The notes under the pieces are model-generated. The model was given only the letters and a program-made list of their open reading frames with translations, had not been told where the DNA came from and did no database searches. The position numbers and the translations under genes are program-made. Below are positions 1 to 5,177 of a stretch of 8,314 nucleotides of DNA, piece after piece. The DNA is taken from NCBI GenBank assembly GCA_009783865.1, contig WRCR01000155.1, positions 1-8,314 of the forward strand, written 5' to 3'. How positions within the stretch are numbered: the first letter of the stretch is position 1; every line of letters starts with the position of its first letter. Source of the DNA: Planctomycetaceae bacterium (GTDB lineage: Bacteria; Planctomycetota; Planctomycetia; Pirellulales; Thermoguttaceae).

Positions 1-1612
1 AGGCAATCGGAGTCGAGACCAACGCACCGCCGGCAGGTCCGCGGTTGCCGTTCTTTTCAATGCCCGCCGCCCGAAATTCCAAAGCAACGATGCGCAATTC
101 CTTGATTGTTCCTTGTTCCACACCGGCAAGACCGGGACCTTCATAAACGTTTTGAACGTAGAAGATTCCCGTCTTTTGCGTATAGTCCACCGGTGAATAG
201 CGCAGCATCGGCACCGTCCGCGGCTTCAACGGAACGGTTTGGGCGCAACTAACTACGGGGTCCCAAGCAAGCAATTCCCGCTTCCGATTATGAATATCCA
301 TGTAGTAAATCCCGAAAGGAATGTCGTATTTCCTGCCTTGAAAACCATCCGGTGTATAAGTTACGATGAAATTCTCTTCGTCAATGGCAAGCGGATATTG
401 AAACTGTTCGCCGTCTTGCCCGTATGCGTCAATTCGTTCCGCCTTTGTTTCACGAATCGGAGCAATGAGTTGCGCACCTTCATTTTCCTGCGTTCCTTTA
501 GAGCGGTCAATGATGATTAACTTGCCGCGCTGGTCGTTATGATGTCCGCTGGCAAGAGCAACGAGTTTAGACGAATTCGGAATTTCTCTGGCGTGCATAA
601 CCGTTGTCGGAAAATACGAATTGTTGCCGTAATATTCTGTTTTTGCGGTTCCGTCGTAGTTCATAACAAACAATCCTTGCGGAAAAATTTGTCCCCGGTC
701 GTTGTAATCCCAGCGGGTGAAGATAACGCGTCCATCGGAAAGTGTTTTCGGATAATTCGTGTGAACTTGGTCGAAACCGTACCGCCGCATGAAACGTCCT
801 TCGCCGTCAATGACGTAAAGGTTTGTGACATCCGTCCACCAGCAGTCAACGATTTGCATACAGCGGGTTGAATTGAACAGGATATTGCCGTCGGGCAGAA
901 AGCACGGTTCGACATCGGCAAAGCCGGGACCGAAGGTCAACTGCATCGGCTGCGAGATACCGGCGGTGATGTCTGCGGCATCATTGATTTTCACTTTATA
1001 CAGATGGTAATCATCTTTCAATATATCGCTGCGCATTGAAAAGACAATTTCGGCAGCGTCGTAGGAAACATCGGGGTCGCGCAGATTGCCGCTGCCGCCG
1101 ACTTCGAGCAGCAGTGTTTCGGTGGTTGTACCGTCTGCGTTGATGTTCAGGGCGAGAAGTTTTCCTCCGAGCATATCGCGGCGTTCAGGAAATTGCGCAT
1201 CGCTGGGTGCTTCGGTATAGGCGTAATGCGAACCGCCGAGGACTTGATGTTTCGTGAAAATCAGCACAGGATAGTTCTGATGAACGATTTGTAATCGGTT
1301 TTTTCGGCGTTCTTTACAGCAGTCGAAGTACAGGGCTTTCCAAGCGGGGGCGTTGCCCGGCACGGTTGCCAAGTCAGCGAGATGCTGCCGGAATTCTTGC
1401 GCGGGTACTTCTGTAAGAACTTTATTGACGAGGGCGGTTTCTAAAGTGTTGCCGCCGGCATCGGTGAAGTAGGAATGACCGGCAGCACCGTCTTGACGCA
1501 GATAGTCCTGTTGCAGGCGTTCTTCGAAACTTTTCGGACAATAGCGTTGCGCGGATACCGAAACGCAAAACGCTAAAACGCAGAATACGGAACAAAGGAT
1601 GGAATGTTTCAT
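1..1612 (-). CDS. Secreted hydrazine synthase alpha subunit-like beta-propeller protein (3' end outside window)
   Basis: The frame is open from ATG 1612 to the left edge, giving 537 codons without a stop, so the C-terminus is missing. Residues 1-21 form a Sec signal peptide: MKH, a hydrophobic stretch, then a VSA cleavage site before Q22, so the product is exported. The mature part has repeated propeller-like blades, for example 'FGPGFADVEPCFLPDGNILF' near residue 230 and 'LSDGRVIFTRWDYNDRG' near 290-310. Two cysteines lie in 'TRCMQIVDCWW' (C251, C257). The part nearest the edge ('FYVQNVYEGPGLAGVEQG', later 'NGNRGPAGGALVSTP') resembles the region entering the middle domain of hydrazine synthase alpha (HZS_alpha family). 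From family knowledge, non-anammox planctomycetes carry such homologues of unknown role, often with a haem CxxCH further downstream. No CxxCH is visible in this part, so haem binding and hydrazine synthesis cannot be claimed. The start has no clear Shine-Dalgarno but is fixed by the signal peptide. Confidence 0.8.
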   Translation of the reverse strand, partial: MKHSILCSVFCVLAFCVSVSAQRYCPKSFEERLQQDYLRQDGAAGHSYFTDAGGNTLETALVNKVLTEVPAQEFRQHLADLATVPGNAPAWKALYFDCCKERRKNRLQIVHQNYPVLIFTKHQVLGGSHYAYTEAPSDAQFPERRDMLGGKLLALNINADGTTTETLLLEVGGSGNLRDPDVSYDAAEIVFSMRSDILKDDYHLYKVKINDAADITAGISQPMQLTFGPGFADVEPCFLPDGNILFNSTRCMQIVDCWWTDVTNLYVIDGEGRFMRRYGFDQVHTNYPKTLSDGRVIFTRWDYNDRGQIFPQGLFVMNYDGTAKTEYYGNNSYFPTTVMHAREIPNSSKLVALASGHHNDQRGKLIIIDRSKGTQENEGAQLIAPIRETKAERIDAYGQDGEQFQYPLAIDEENFIVTYTPDGFQGRKYDIPFGIYYMDIHNRKRELLAWDPVVSCAQTVPLKPRTVPMLRYSPVDYTQKTGIFYVQNVYEGPGLAGVEQGTIKELRIVALEFRAAGIEKNGNRGPAGGALVSTPIA

Positions 1613-1650
1613 GTCAATTTATCGAAGTTGGCGATAGAATAGTGTCAGTA

Positions 1651-1679
1651 TTTTTACCATATTTTGACGAAGAAAACAA
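1651..1679 (-). promoter_or_regulatory. Weak candidate promoter for the HZS-alpha-like gene
   Basis: On the minus strand a TTGTTT (1679-1674) is followed after 17 bases by TAAAAA (1656-1651), which is preceded by TGG as in an extended -10. Both boxes match the sigma-70 consensus only partly. It lies about 40 bases upstream of ATG 1612 and downstream of the hairpin that ends the DUF3782 gene. It is offered because the gene needs a promoter here if that hairpin blocks read-through. Confidence 0.3.
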
Positions 1680-1689
1680 GGGCAAATCA

Positions 1690-1718
1690 GAGCGGCGTTG
1701 CGCAAGCAGCGTTTTATC
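1690..1718 (+). repeat. 29-bp palindromic repeat, copy 1, directly after the DUF3782 stop codon
   Basis: This stretch matches the reverse complement of 2387-2415 at 26 of 29 positions. The core GCGTTGCGCAAGCA is shared exactly. Here the internal palindrome is degraded: GCGTTGC faces GCAGCGT across GCAA, so the hairpin has mismatches. It starts one base beyond the TAG stop (1722-1720) of the DUF3782 gene and could act as a weak 3' hairpin, but no T-run follows. Together with copy 2 it brackets that gene in inverted orientation. Confidence 0.8.
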
Positions 1719-1719
1719 T

Positions 1720-2313
1720 CTACCACACTTTTGGTTTGTCTGTGGGTTGAATAATTTCAATGTTCTTGCCGGATTGCATAATGACGAATAAACCGCGTTT
1801 CAGAGCATAGTCCCGAACATTGTCATCGATAACGCCTCCTCCGACAGCCGCGATGAAATGGCGTTTGTCGTTTCGATAGTCGGCATATAAGCGATATTTT
1901 TTTACCCGCTTAATGTGCTCTTTGATGTCTCCAATCGTCAATTTCGTTTTGACTTCAACGAGCAGGGCATAATCGCCGTCTTCTAAAAATAAATCAACTT
2001 CGCCATGAACACCGATAGCATCTTCGCGAAAGGACATACCGCGGCGGCTGCATTGCGTGAAAGTGTATCCTAACTCTTGAAATAGTTGAACAATTCCGCC
2101 TCTGACCATTGTTTCGATGAGTTCGCCGATGCGGTCTCCGAATTCCGCAAACCGCTTGTTCCACTTTTTCTGCTCCCTTTTTTGAGCCAGTGCGTTTTCT
2201 TCCACAATCCGGGCGGTCTCTTTTTGAGCGAGACGCATTTCTCTTATCTGTTCCCCATTTTTGATGAACAGAGCCATTACTTCTTCGAAAGAGGGTACTG
2301 GTTCAGTGGACAT
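1720..2313 (-). CDS. DUF3782-type PD-(D/E)XK nuclease-fold protein
   Basis: A 197-aa cytoplasmic protein. Residues about 15-65 are highly charged and heptad-like ('IREMRLAQKETARIVEEN'), suggesting a coiled coil. Residues 70-190 look like a restriction-endonuclease fold: a helix with Q/E residues ('VQLFQELGY'), then E105-V-D107, a beta hairpin, and E120-V-K122, which gives the D...ExK metal-binding motif. The arrangement fits DUF3782, a family common in cyanobacteria and planctomycetes with no established function. DNA cleavage is an inference from the fold and not proven. I chose ATG 2313 over ATG 2334 because AGGAG (2325-2321) sits 7 bases upstream of it. The gene has its own extended -10 promoter and is bounded on both sides by a 29-bp inverted repeat. 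No methyltransferase or toxin/antitoxin partner is adjacent, so nothing supports a restriction role. Confidence 0.8.
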   Translation of the reverse strand: MSTEPVPSFEEVMALFIKNGEQIREMRLAQKETARIVEENALAQKREQKKWNKRFAEFGDRIGELIETMVRGGIVQLFQELGYTFTQCSRRGMSFREDAIGVHGEVDLFLEDGDYALLVEVKTKLTIGDIKEHIKRVKKYRLYADYRNDKRHFIAAVGGGVIDDNVRDYALKRGLFVIMQSGKNIEIIQPTDKPKVW

Positions 2314-2320
2314 TGTAAAT

Positions 2321-2325
2321 CTCCT
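2321..2325 (-). promoter_or_regulatory. Ribosome binding site that fixes the DUF3782 start
   Basis: AGGAG on the minus strand, 7 bases before ATG 2313. It lies inside the alternative longer frame beginning at ATG 2334, which argues that the seven extra N-terminal codons are not translated as part of the protein. Confidence 0.75.
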
Positions 2326-2350
2326 GCTTAGCATTTAGCAATACAGTAAT

Positions 2351-2378
2351 ATTCTACCACAAGGAAGAGAAAAGGCAA
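2351..2378 (-). promoter_or_regulatory. Promoter of the DUF3782 gene (sigma-70, extended -10)
   Basis: TTGCCT (2378-2373) and TAGAAT (2356-2351) are separated by 16 bases, with TGG directly in front of the -10, matching the extended -10 pattern TGn. The start of transcription would be near 2344, about 30 bases before ATG 2313. It lies downstream of the hairpins that follow the RNase gene, so the DUF3782 gene is probably a separate transcription unit. Confidence 0.6.
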
Positions 2379-2386
2379 TACAGACG

Positions 2387-2415
2387 GATAAGGCGTTGCT
2401 TGCGCAACGCCGCTC
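2387..2415 (-). repeat. 29-bp palindromic repeat, copy 2, upstream of the DUF3782 gene
   Basis: Inverted copy of 1690-1718 (26 of 29 identical). It contains a perfect hairpin at 2392-2411 with an 8-bp stem GGCGTTGC/GCAACGCC. Read on the minus strand the loop is GCAA, a GNRA tetraloop. The flanks outside the palindrome (GATAA on one side, GCTC on the other) are also shared between copies, so the repeat unit is larger than the hairpin. Confidence 0.8.
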
Positions 2416-2440
2416 CGTTTGTAGAGCCGGAGTACCGGCT
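2392..2440 (-). terminator. Two tandem hairpins downstream of the RNase E/G gene
   Basis: In minus-strand order after the TAG at 2456-2454: first AGCCGG-TACT-CCGGCT (2440-2425, 6-bp stem), then GGCGTTGC-GCAA-GCAACGCC (2411-2392, 8-bp stem). Both stems are perfect and GC-rich. Neither is followed by a proper T-run (TTATCC after the second), so they are poor classical intrinsic terminators. They may instead protect the 3' end of the mRNA or work with Rho. Their position between two genes that have separate promoters supports an end-of-transcript role. Confidence 0.5.
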
Positions 2441-2453
2441 AAATCGAAATGAA

Positions 2454-4070
2454 CTAAACCGGTTTCGCCGCCGGATTCTCCTTGTTGCTGTAAATCTGAA
2501 ACGGTATCGTATGATTGCTCATGTCGAAACATTCTATTTCCAAATGCTCAGGCCATGCATCCAACTGCGCCCGCACGACAATTTCAACGTTGCCGTCCCG
2601 TTCAATCGACGCAAGTTCAGAACGTTTTCTGTTGTTCAGATAATCCACGACATCATCGGCAAGCGTAACTCTGATTTTCGCAATGTTCGGCTGCTGCGAA
2701 GCAAGAACCAGCGCACGGAACACATCAAGAGCCATACTTTCCGGTGTTTTTACAACACCGCCGCCGTGACAGCAAGGACATTCCTGATACACACTCCGCT
2801 TCAAAGAAGGGCGAATCCGCTGCCGCGTCATCTCAATCAAACCGAAAGGACTCGTCCGCAATATCTTCGTCTTTGCGCGGTCTCTGCGCACTGCGTCCCG
2901 CAGCGTCTTTTCAACTTGACGGCGATGTGCTTCCCGCCGCATATCAATAAAATCATTAACAATTACGCCGCCCAAGTCGCGGAGACGAATCTGGCGTGCT
3001 ATTTCCGTTGCGGCTAACAAATTCATTTGAAATGCTGTGTCTTCGGCATTGTCTTCACTGCGGAAAGAACCGCTGTTGACATCAATCGCAACCAGTGCCT
3101 CGGTCTGGTCAATCATGAGATAACCGCCGCCTTTGAGCGGAACCCGCCGATGATTGATGCGGGCTATCTCCCGGTCAATTCTGTAATGGTGAAAAATCGG
3201 TTCCTTGCCGGAATAGTATTTGAGTGAGCCGACAAACTTCGGCATAACGAATTCCAGAAATTCTCTTGCCCGCTGAAATGCCGCTTCTTCGTCGATAACA
3301 ATCGAGTCAATATCCGTGTTGACAATATCGCGTATTGTCCGAATGATAATGTCGCTCTCTTCGTAAATGTCGATTGGCGCAGGCATCTTCTGAATCCGTT
3401 TGACAATTACCTGCCAGAGACGCAAAAGATACAGCATATCCCGCTGTAAATCTTGCAGCGAACGGTCAGCACCGGCGGTGCGGACGATAAATCCCAGATT
3501 TTTCGGGGGATTCAACGTCCGCATTATGTCTTTCAAACGGCGGCGCGCTGCCTCGTCTTCGATCTTTCTCGAAATACCGACGCGTCCCAATGAAGGCATC
3601 AGAACAAGATACCGACCCGGTATGCTGATATAAGTCGAAAGAGTAGGTCCTTTATTTCCGATACCGTCTTTGATTACCTGAACGAGAACTTCATCGCCCC
3701 GTTTGAAAACTTCTTGAATCGGCGGCTTGAAGCGCGGTCGGCTGTTGTAATCATCATAATTATGATGCTGATACTGTCTGCCGAATTTTTCTTCTTCCTG
3801 CTGTTTTCGTTCTTCCCAATCCGGAACTTGTTGAAAATAACACGCTTCGACATCGCTGATATGCAGAAAGCCGTTGCGTCCGACTCCGAAGTCAACGAAA
3901 CACGCCTGAATACTCGGTTCAATGTTGACAACGACACCTTTGTAGATGTTGCCTACGAAACTGTCCTGCGTTTTTCTTTCGACGTAAAGTTCTTCAAGGA
4001 CACCGTCTTCTACCATAGCGATGCGGCACTCTTCGGACTGCCGCGCATTGATGAGCATTTCCTGTTTCAT
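2454..4070 (-). CDS. rng: Ribonuclease E/G family endoribonuclease (RNase G-like)
   Basis: A 538-aa single-strand-specific endoribonuclease for rRNA 5' maturation and mRNA decay in the cytoplasm. The N-terminus 'EMLINARQSEECRIAMVEDG' aligns with the start of RNase G. An S1 RNA-binding domain covers about residues 36-150 ('GNIYKGVVVNIEPSIQACFV') and carries a longer than usual charged, His/Tyr-rich insert at 76-118. The catalytic DNase I-like part has both Mg-binding aspartates: D330 in VAIDVNSG and D373 in VNDFIDM. The zinc link is present as C431-P-C-C434. A small domain ends near residue 516, followed by a 22-residue tail. There is no long disordered degradosome scaffold as in E. coli RNase E, so the length fits RNase G (489 aa in E. 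coli) plus the insert. ATG 4070 has AAGGA eight bases upstream. ATG 4118 would add 16 residues the family lacks. It follows the DUF2344 gene by 91 bases and is probably co-transcribed with it. Confidence 0.93.
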   Translation of the reverse strand: MKQEMLINARQSEECRIAMVEDGVLEELYVERKTQDSFVGNIYKGVVVNIEPSIQACFVDFGVGRNGFLHISDVEACYFQQVPDWEERKQQEEEKFGRQYQHHNYDDYNSRPRFKPPIQEVFKRGDEVLVQVIKDGIGNKGPTLSTYISIPGRYLVLMPSLGRVGISRKIEDEAARRRLKDIMRTLNPPKNLGFIVRTAGADRSLQDLQRDMLYLLRLWQVIVKRIQKMPAPIDIYEESDIIIRTIRDIVNTDIDSIVIDEEAAFQRAREFLEFVMPKFVGSLKYYSGKEPIFHHYRIDREIARINHRRVPLKGGGYLMIDQTEALVAIDVNSGSFRSEDNAEDTAFQMNLLAATEIARQIRLRDLGGVIVNDFIDMRREAHRRQVEKTLRDAVRRDRAKTKILRTSPFGLIEMTRQRIRPSLKRSVYQECPCCHGGGVVKTPESMALDVFRALVLASQQPNIAKIRVTLADDVVDYLNNRKRSELASIERDGNVEIVVRAQLDAWPEHLEIECFDMSNHTIPFQIYSNKENPAAKPV

Positions 4071-4117
4071 CGTAATAATCCTTGTTGCTGTTGAAAATCC
4101 GGCAAAAGGAGCGCGCA

Positions 4118-4165
4118 TCAGTTTGCGTTTGCAGTTCTCGATATTTCCGTTATATATGCTTTCAT
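4118..4165 (-). other. Possible 15-codon leader peptide frame between DUF2344 and rng
   Basis: ATG 4165 overlaps the DUF2344 stop as ATGA. The frame encodes MKAYITEISRTANAN and its TGA overlaps a further ATG at 4118 as TGATG; that ATG is in frame with the RNase gene. AAGGA lies immediately before ATG 4165, too close for a good Shine-Dalgarno site. The double overlap suggests possible translational coupling, but a 15-codon frame can occur by chance and nothing else supports expression. Confidence 0.15.
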
Positions 4166-4806
4166 TCCTTGGTTAGCACACAGTTGGTTCTGGCGGGAAA
4201 AATGCTTTTGAATAATTCGCCGCCCAAGCCGAGCAGTGTTAATACTTCGGGAACACCGGCATCGGGTCCCGTCTGCGGCAGGAGTTCAAAAGTGAGCAAA
4301 CCGGTGTCGGGCGAAAAATCAATTGCCGACAAGGTCTTGCGGACATCAACGGTTTTCCCGTTTTTCTTTTGAACCGGCGCAGAGGATTGTGAAAGTAATA
4401 AACGGATTTTTTCTGGAAGTTCCGTCCGCTGTTCTTTTGGAATACTCAAGTGATAGACGGAAAGAGCCAAACGGGCTTTTTTTTCCTGTTCATTGAGCAT
4501 TCTTGCTTTGACGAAGCGCAGTCCTTGCGGGGACTGTTTGTTCAAAGCGGCAAGAAGAGCGTCTGAATTGACCGGAGGGGTTTCTTCGGTGAACTCTAAT
4601 TCGAGGACTTCATCGAGACCTTCGATTCCCAGTGCAAGGGCGGACGGCGAACTCATCCGAATTTTCGGATGGAACCCACTGCTTCTTGCTAAGGGAAGCC
4701 GGACGCGCCTGAACAGCGATTCAAAGGAACGCAGCAGGTCGTTATGTCCGATATATCGTAAGTTTCCCGATTTGCTAAAGCGCAAACGTACACGTTGTCG
4801 AACCAT
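4162..4806 (-). CDS. TIGR03936 / DUF2344 radical SAM-linked protein
   Basis: A 214-aa protein that matches the DUF2344 (PF10105)/TIGR03936 family from its first residues: 'VRLRFSKSGNLRYIGHNDLL' then 'FHPKIRMSSPSALALGIEG' near residues 45-63. The rest is alternating beta and helix with no membrane segment. The length is normal for the stand-alone form. Its function is not established. In many bacteria it sits next to, or is fused to, a B12-binding radical SAM protein and precedes rng. Here rng follows 91 bases downstream, but the radical SAM gene is not upstream; metK is divergent instead. ATG 4806 is the only usual start codon close to the family's N-terminus. AGGAGG lies 34 bases upstream, beyond a hairpin (see separate entry). 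The frame stays open up to 5160, but that stretch is AT-rich, contains a TATAAT promoter and resembles no protein. Confidence 0.85.
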   Translation of the reverse strand: MVRQRVRLRFSKSGNLRYIGHNDLLRSFESLFRRVRLPLARSSGFHPKIRMSSPSALALGIEGLDEVLELEFTEETPPVNSDALLAALNKQSPQGLRFVKARMLNEQEKKARLALSVYHLSIPKEQRTELPEKIRLLLSQSSAPVQKKNGKTVDVRKTLSAIDFSPDTGLLTFELLPQTGPDAGVPEVLTLLGLGGELFKSIFPARTNCVLTKE

Positions 4807-4819
4807 TATGATTCGAGCA

Positions 4820-4846
4820 GCGGCGATGCCGTGACCGCCGCCTCCT
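4820..4846 (-). promoter_or_regulatory. AGGAGG ribosome site followed by a hairpin, upstream of DUF2344
   Basis: On the minus strand AGGAGG (4846-4841) is followed by GCGGCG (4841-4836), a 10-base loop, and CGCCGC (4825-4820), then 13 bases to ATG 4806. The linear gap from AGGAG to ATG is 35 bases, too far for normal use. Folding the 22-base hairpin would bring the two to about 13 bases apart. No ATG, GTG or TTG lies at normal distance from the AGGAGG in any frame. Confidence 0.45.
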
Positions 4847-4899
4847 GATAAAGTTGTTTTGTTGAAATTTGTTGTAAATACGCAATATATTCTATACGC

Positions 4900-4917
4900 A
4901 ACGGATACCCGTCCGTT
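4900..4917 (-). other. Small hairpin in the DUF2344 leader
   Basis: The minus strand reads AACGGA-CGGGTA-TCCGTT, a perfect 6-bp stem with a 6-base loop, about 15 bases after the predicted transcription start. No T-run follows. Its role, if any, is unknown. Confidence 0.35.
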
Positions 4918-4939
4918 TAGACTTTCTATTTCTGTCGAA

Positions 4940-4967
4940 ATTATAACAGAAATTTTGTAAATTGCAA
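4940..4967 (-). promoter_or_regulatory. Promoter of the DUF2344-rng unit
   Basis: TTGCAA (4967-4962), 16-base spacer, then a perfect TATAAT (4945-4940) on the minus strand. The transcript would start near 4933, giving a leader of about 127 bases before ATG 4806. No other good promoter is seen before rng, which supports a two-gene operon. Confidence 0.65.
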
Positions 4968-4983
4968 TAGGACGAGAAAACGG

Positions 4984-4994
4984 GGGGTAAAAAA
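4984..4994 (+). repeat. Left arm of an exact 11-bp inverted repeat
   Basis: GGGGTAAAAAA. The reverse complement TTTTTTACCCC occurs at 5105-5115, 110 bases away. This arm lies about 17 bases upstream of the -35 box of the DUF2344-rng promoter. Confidence 0.6.
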
Positions 4995-5060
4995 CACACC
5001 CATTTATACAAATTCCTACTAAAGATTTACACTCCCTTAGCGTGATTTCCAATCCTGCGC

Positions 5061-5088
5061 TTGTATTATTTCGACTATTATGTATAAT
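5061..5088 (+). promoter_or_regulatory. metK: Promoter of metK
   Basis: TTGTAT (5061-5066), 16-base spacer, perfect TATAAT (5083-5088). The transcript would start near 5095, leaving a leader of about 83 bases. The upstream ATG at 5094 therefore falls at or before the start of the message, a further reason to reject it as the metK start. Confidence 0.7.
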
Positions 5089-5104
5089 TACATTTGGTTG
5101 TATC

Positions 5105-5115
5105 TTTTTTACCCC
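5105..5115 (+). repeat. Right arm of the 11-bp inverted repeat, in the metK leader
   Basis: TTTTTTACCCC, the exact reverse complement of 4984-4994. It falls within the predicted first 20 bases of the metK transcript. The preceding C plus six T (5104-5110) could also pair, with three G-U pairs, with the metK Shine-Dalgarno GAAGGAG (5165-5171). Confidence 0.55.
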
Positions 5116-5120
5116 TATTA

Positions 5121-5153
5121 TTTCGGTACGGACGAACTTTCGTCCTGCCGAAA
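5121..5153 (+). promoter_or_regulatory. Long hairpin in the metK 5' leader
   Basis: The left side TTTCGGTA (5121-5128), a bulged C (5129) and GGACGA (5130-5135) pair with TCGTCC (5140-5145) and TGCCGAAA (5146-5153) around an ACTT loop. That is 14 base pairs, one of them T-G, with a single bulge. It ends 12 bases before the Shine-Dalgarno and no T-run follows, so it is not an ordinary terminator. Its place in the leader of the SAM synthetase gene suggests post-transcriptional control or mRNA protection. Which one cannot be told from sequence alone. Confidence 0.65.
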
Positions 5154-5177
5154 CTAACATTTATGAAGGAGTTTTTC

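Larger units (their letters stand above)
4807..5177. promoter_or_regulatory. Divergent control region between the DUF2344-rng unit and metK
   Basis: 371 bases without a gene, AT-rich in the middle. It holds one good sigma-70 promoter in each direction, 5' leaders of about 130 bases (minus) and 85 bases (plus), a long hairpin in the metK leader, a hairpin next to the DUF2344 Shine-Dalgarno, a further 6-bp hairpin at 4900-4917, and an exact 11-bp inverted repeat (4984-4994 and 5105-5115). I could not match the metK leader to a known SAM riboswitch class by eye. Confidence 0.7.

Noticed and set aside
239..871. Plus-strand open frames of 93 and 110 codons in the left part
   Set aside because: They lie opposite the HZS-alpha-like coding frame, which is continuous from the signal peptide to the edge.
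1720..2313. DUF3782 gene as part of a restriction-modification or toxin-antitoxin system
   Set aside because: No methyltransferase, specificity subunit, helicase or small antitoxin gene is adjacent.
1719..2361. 9-bp direct repeat TCTACCACA at 1719-1727 and 2353-2361 as a target-site duplication
   Set aside because: The copies lie inside, not outside, the 29-bp inverted repeats, and belong to a stop codon context and a -10 box; likely chance.
2400..3017. 205-codon open frame on the plus strand opposite rng
   Set aside because: It is antisense to clearly conserved RNase E/G sequence and its translation resembles no family; typical shadow frame.
4807..5160. N-terminal extension of the DUF2344 frame by 118 residues
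   Set aside because: The stretch is AT-rich, holds a TATAAT promoter and an AGGAGG, resembles no protein, and the family begins at 'VRQRVRLRFSKSG'.
5094..5177. Longer metK start at ATG 5094 or ATG 5163
   Set aside because: ATG 5094 sits at the predicted transcription start and would translate the leader hairpin; ATG 5163 overlaps the ribosome site. GTG 5178 has ideal spacing and matches the family N-terminus.
5095..5177. Known SAM riboswitch in the metK leader
   Set aside because: The leader is short and has one main stem; I cannot identify conserved SAM-I, SAM-II or SMK elements by eye, so only an uncharacterised hairpin is claimed.
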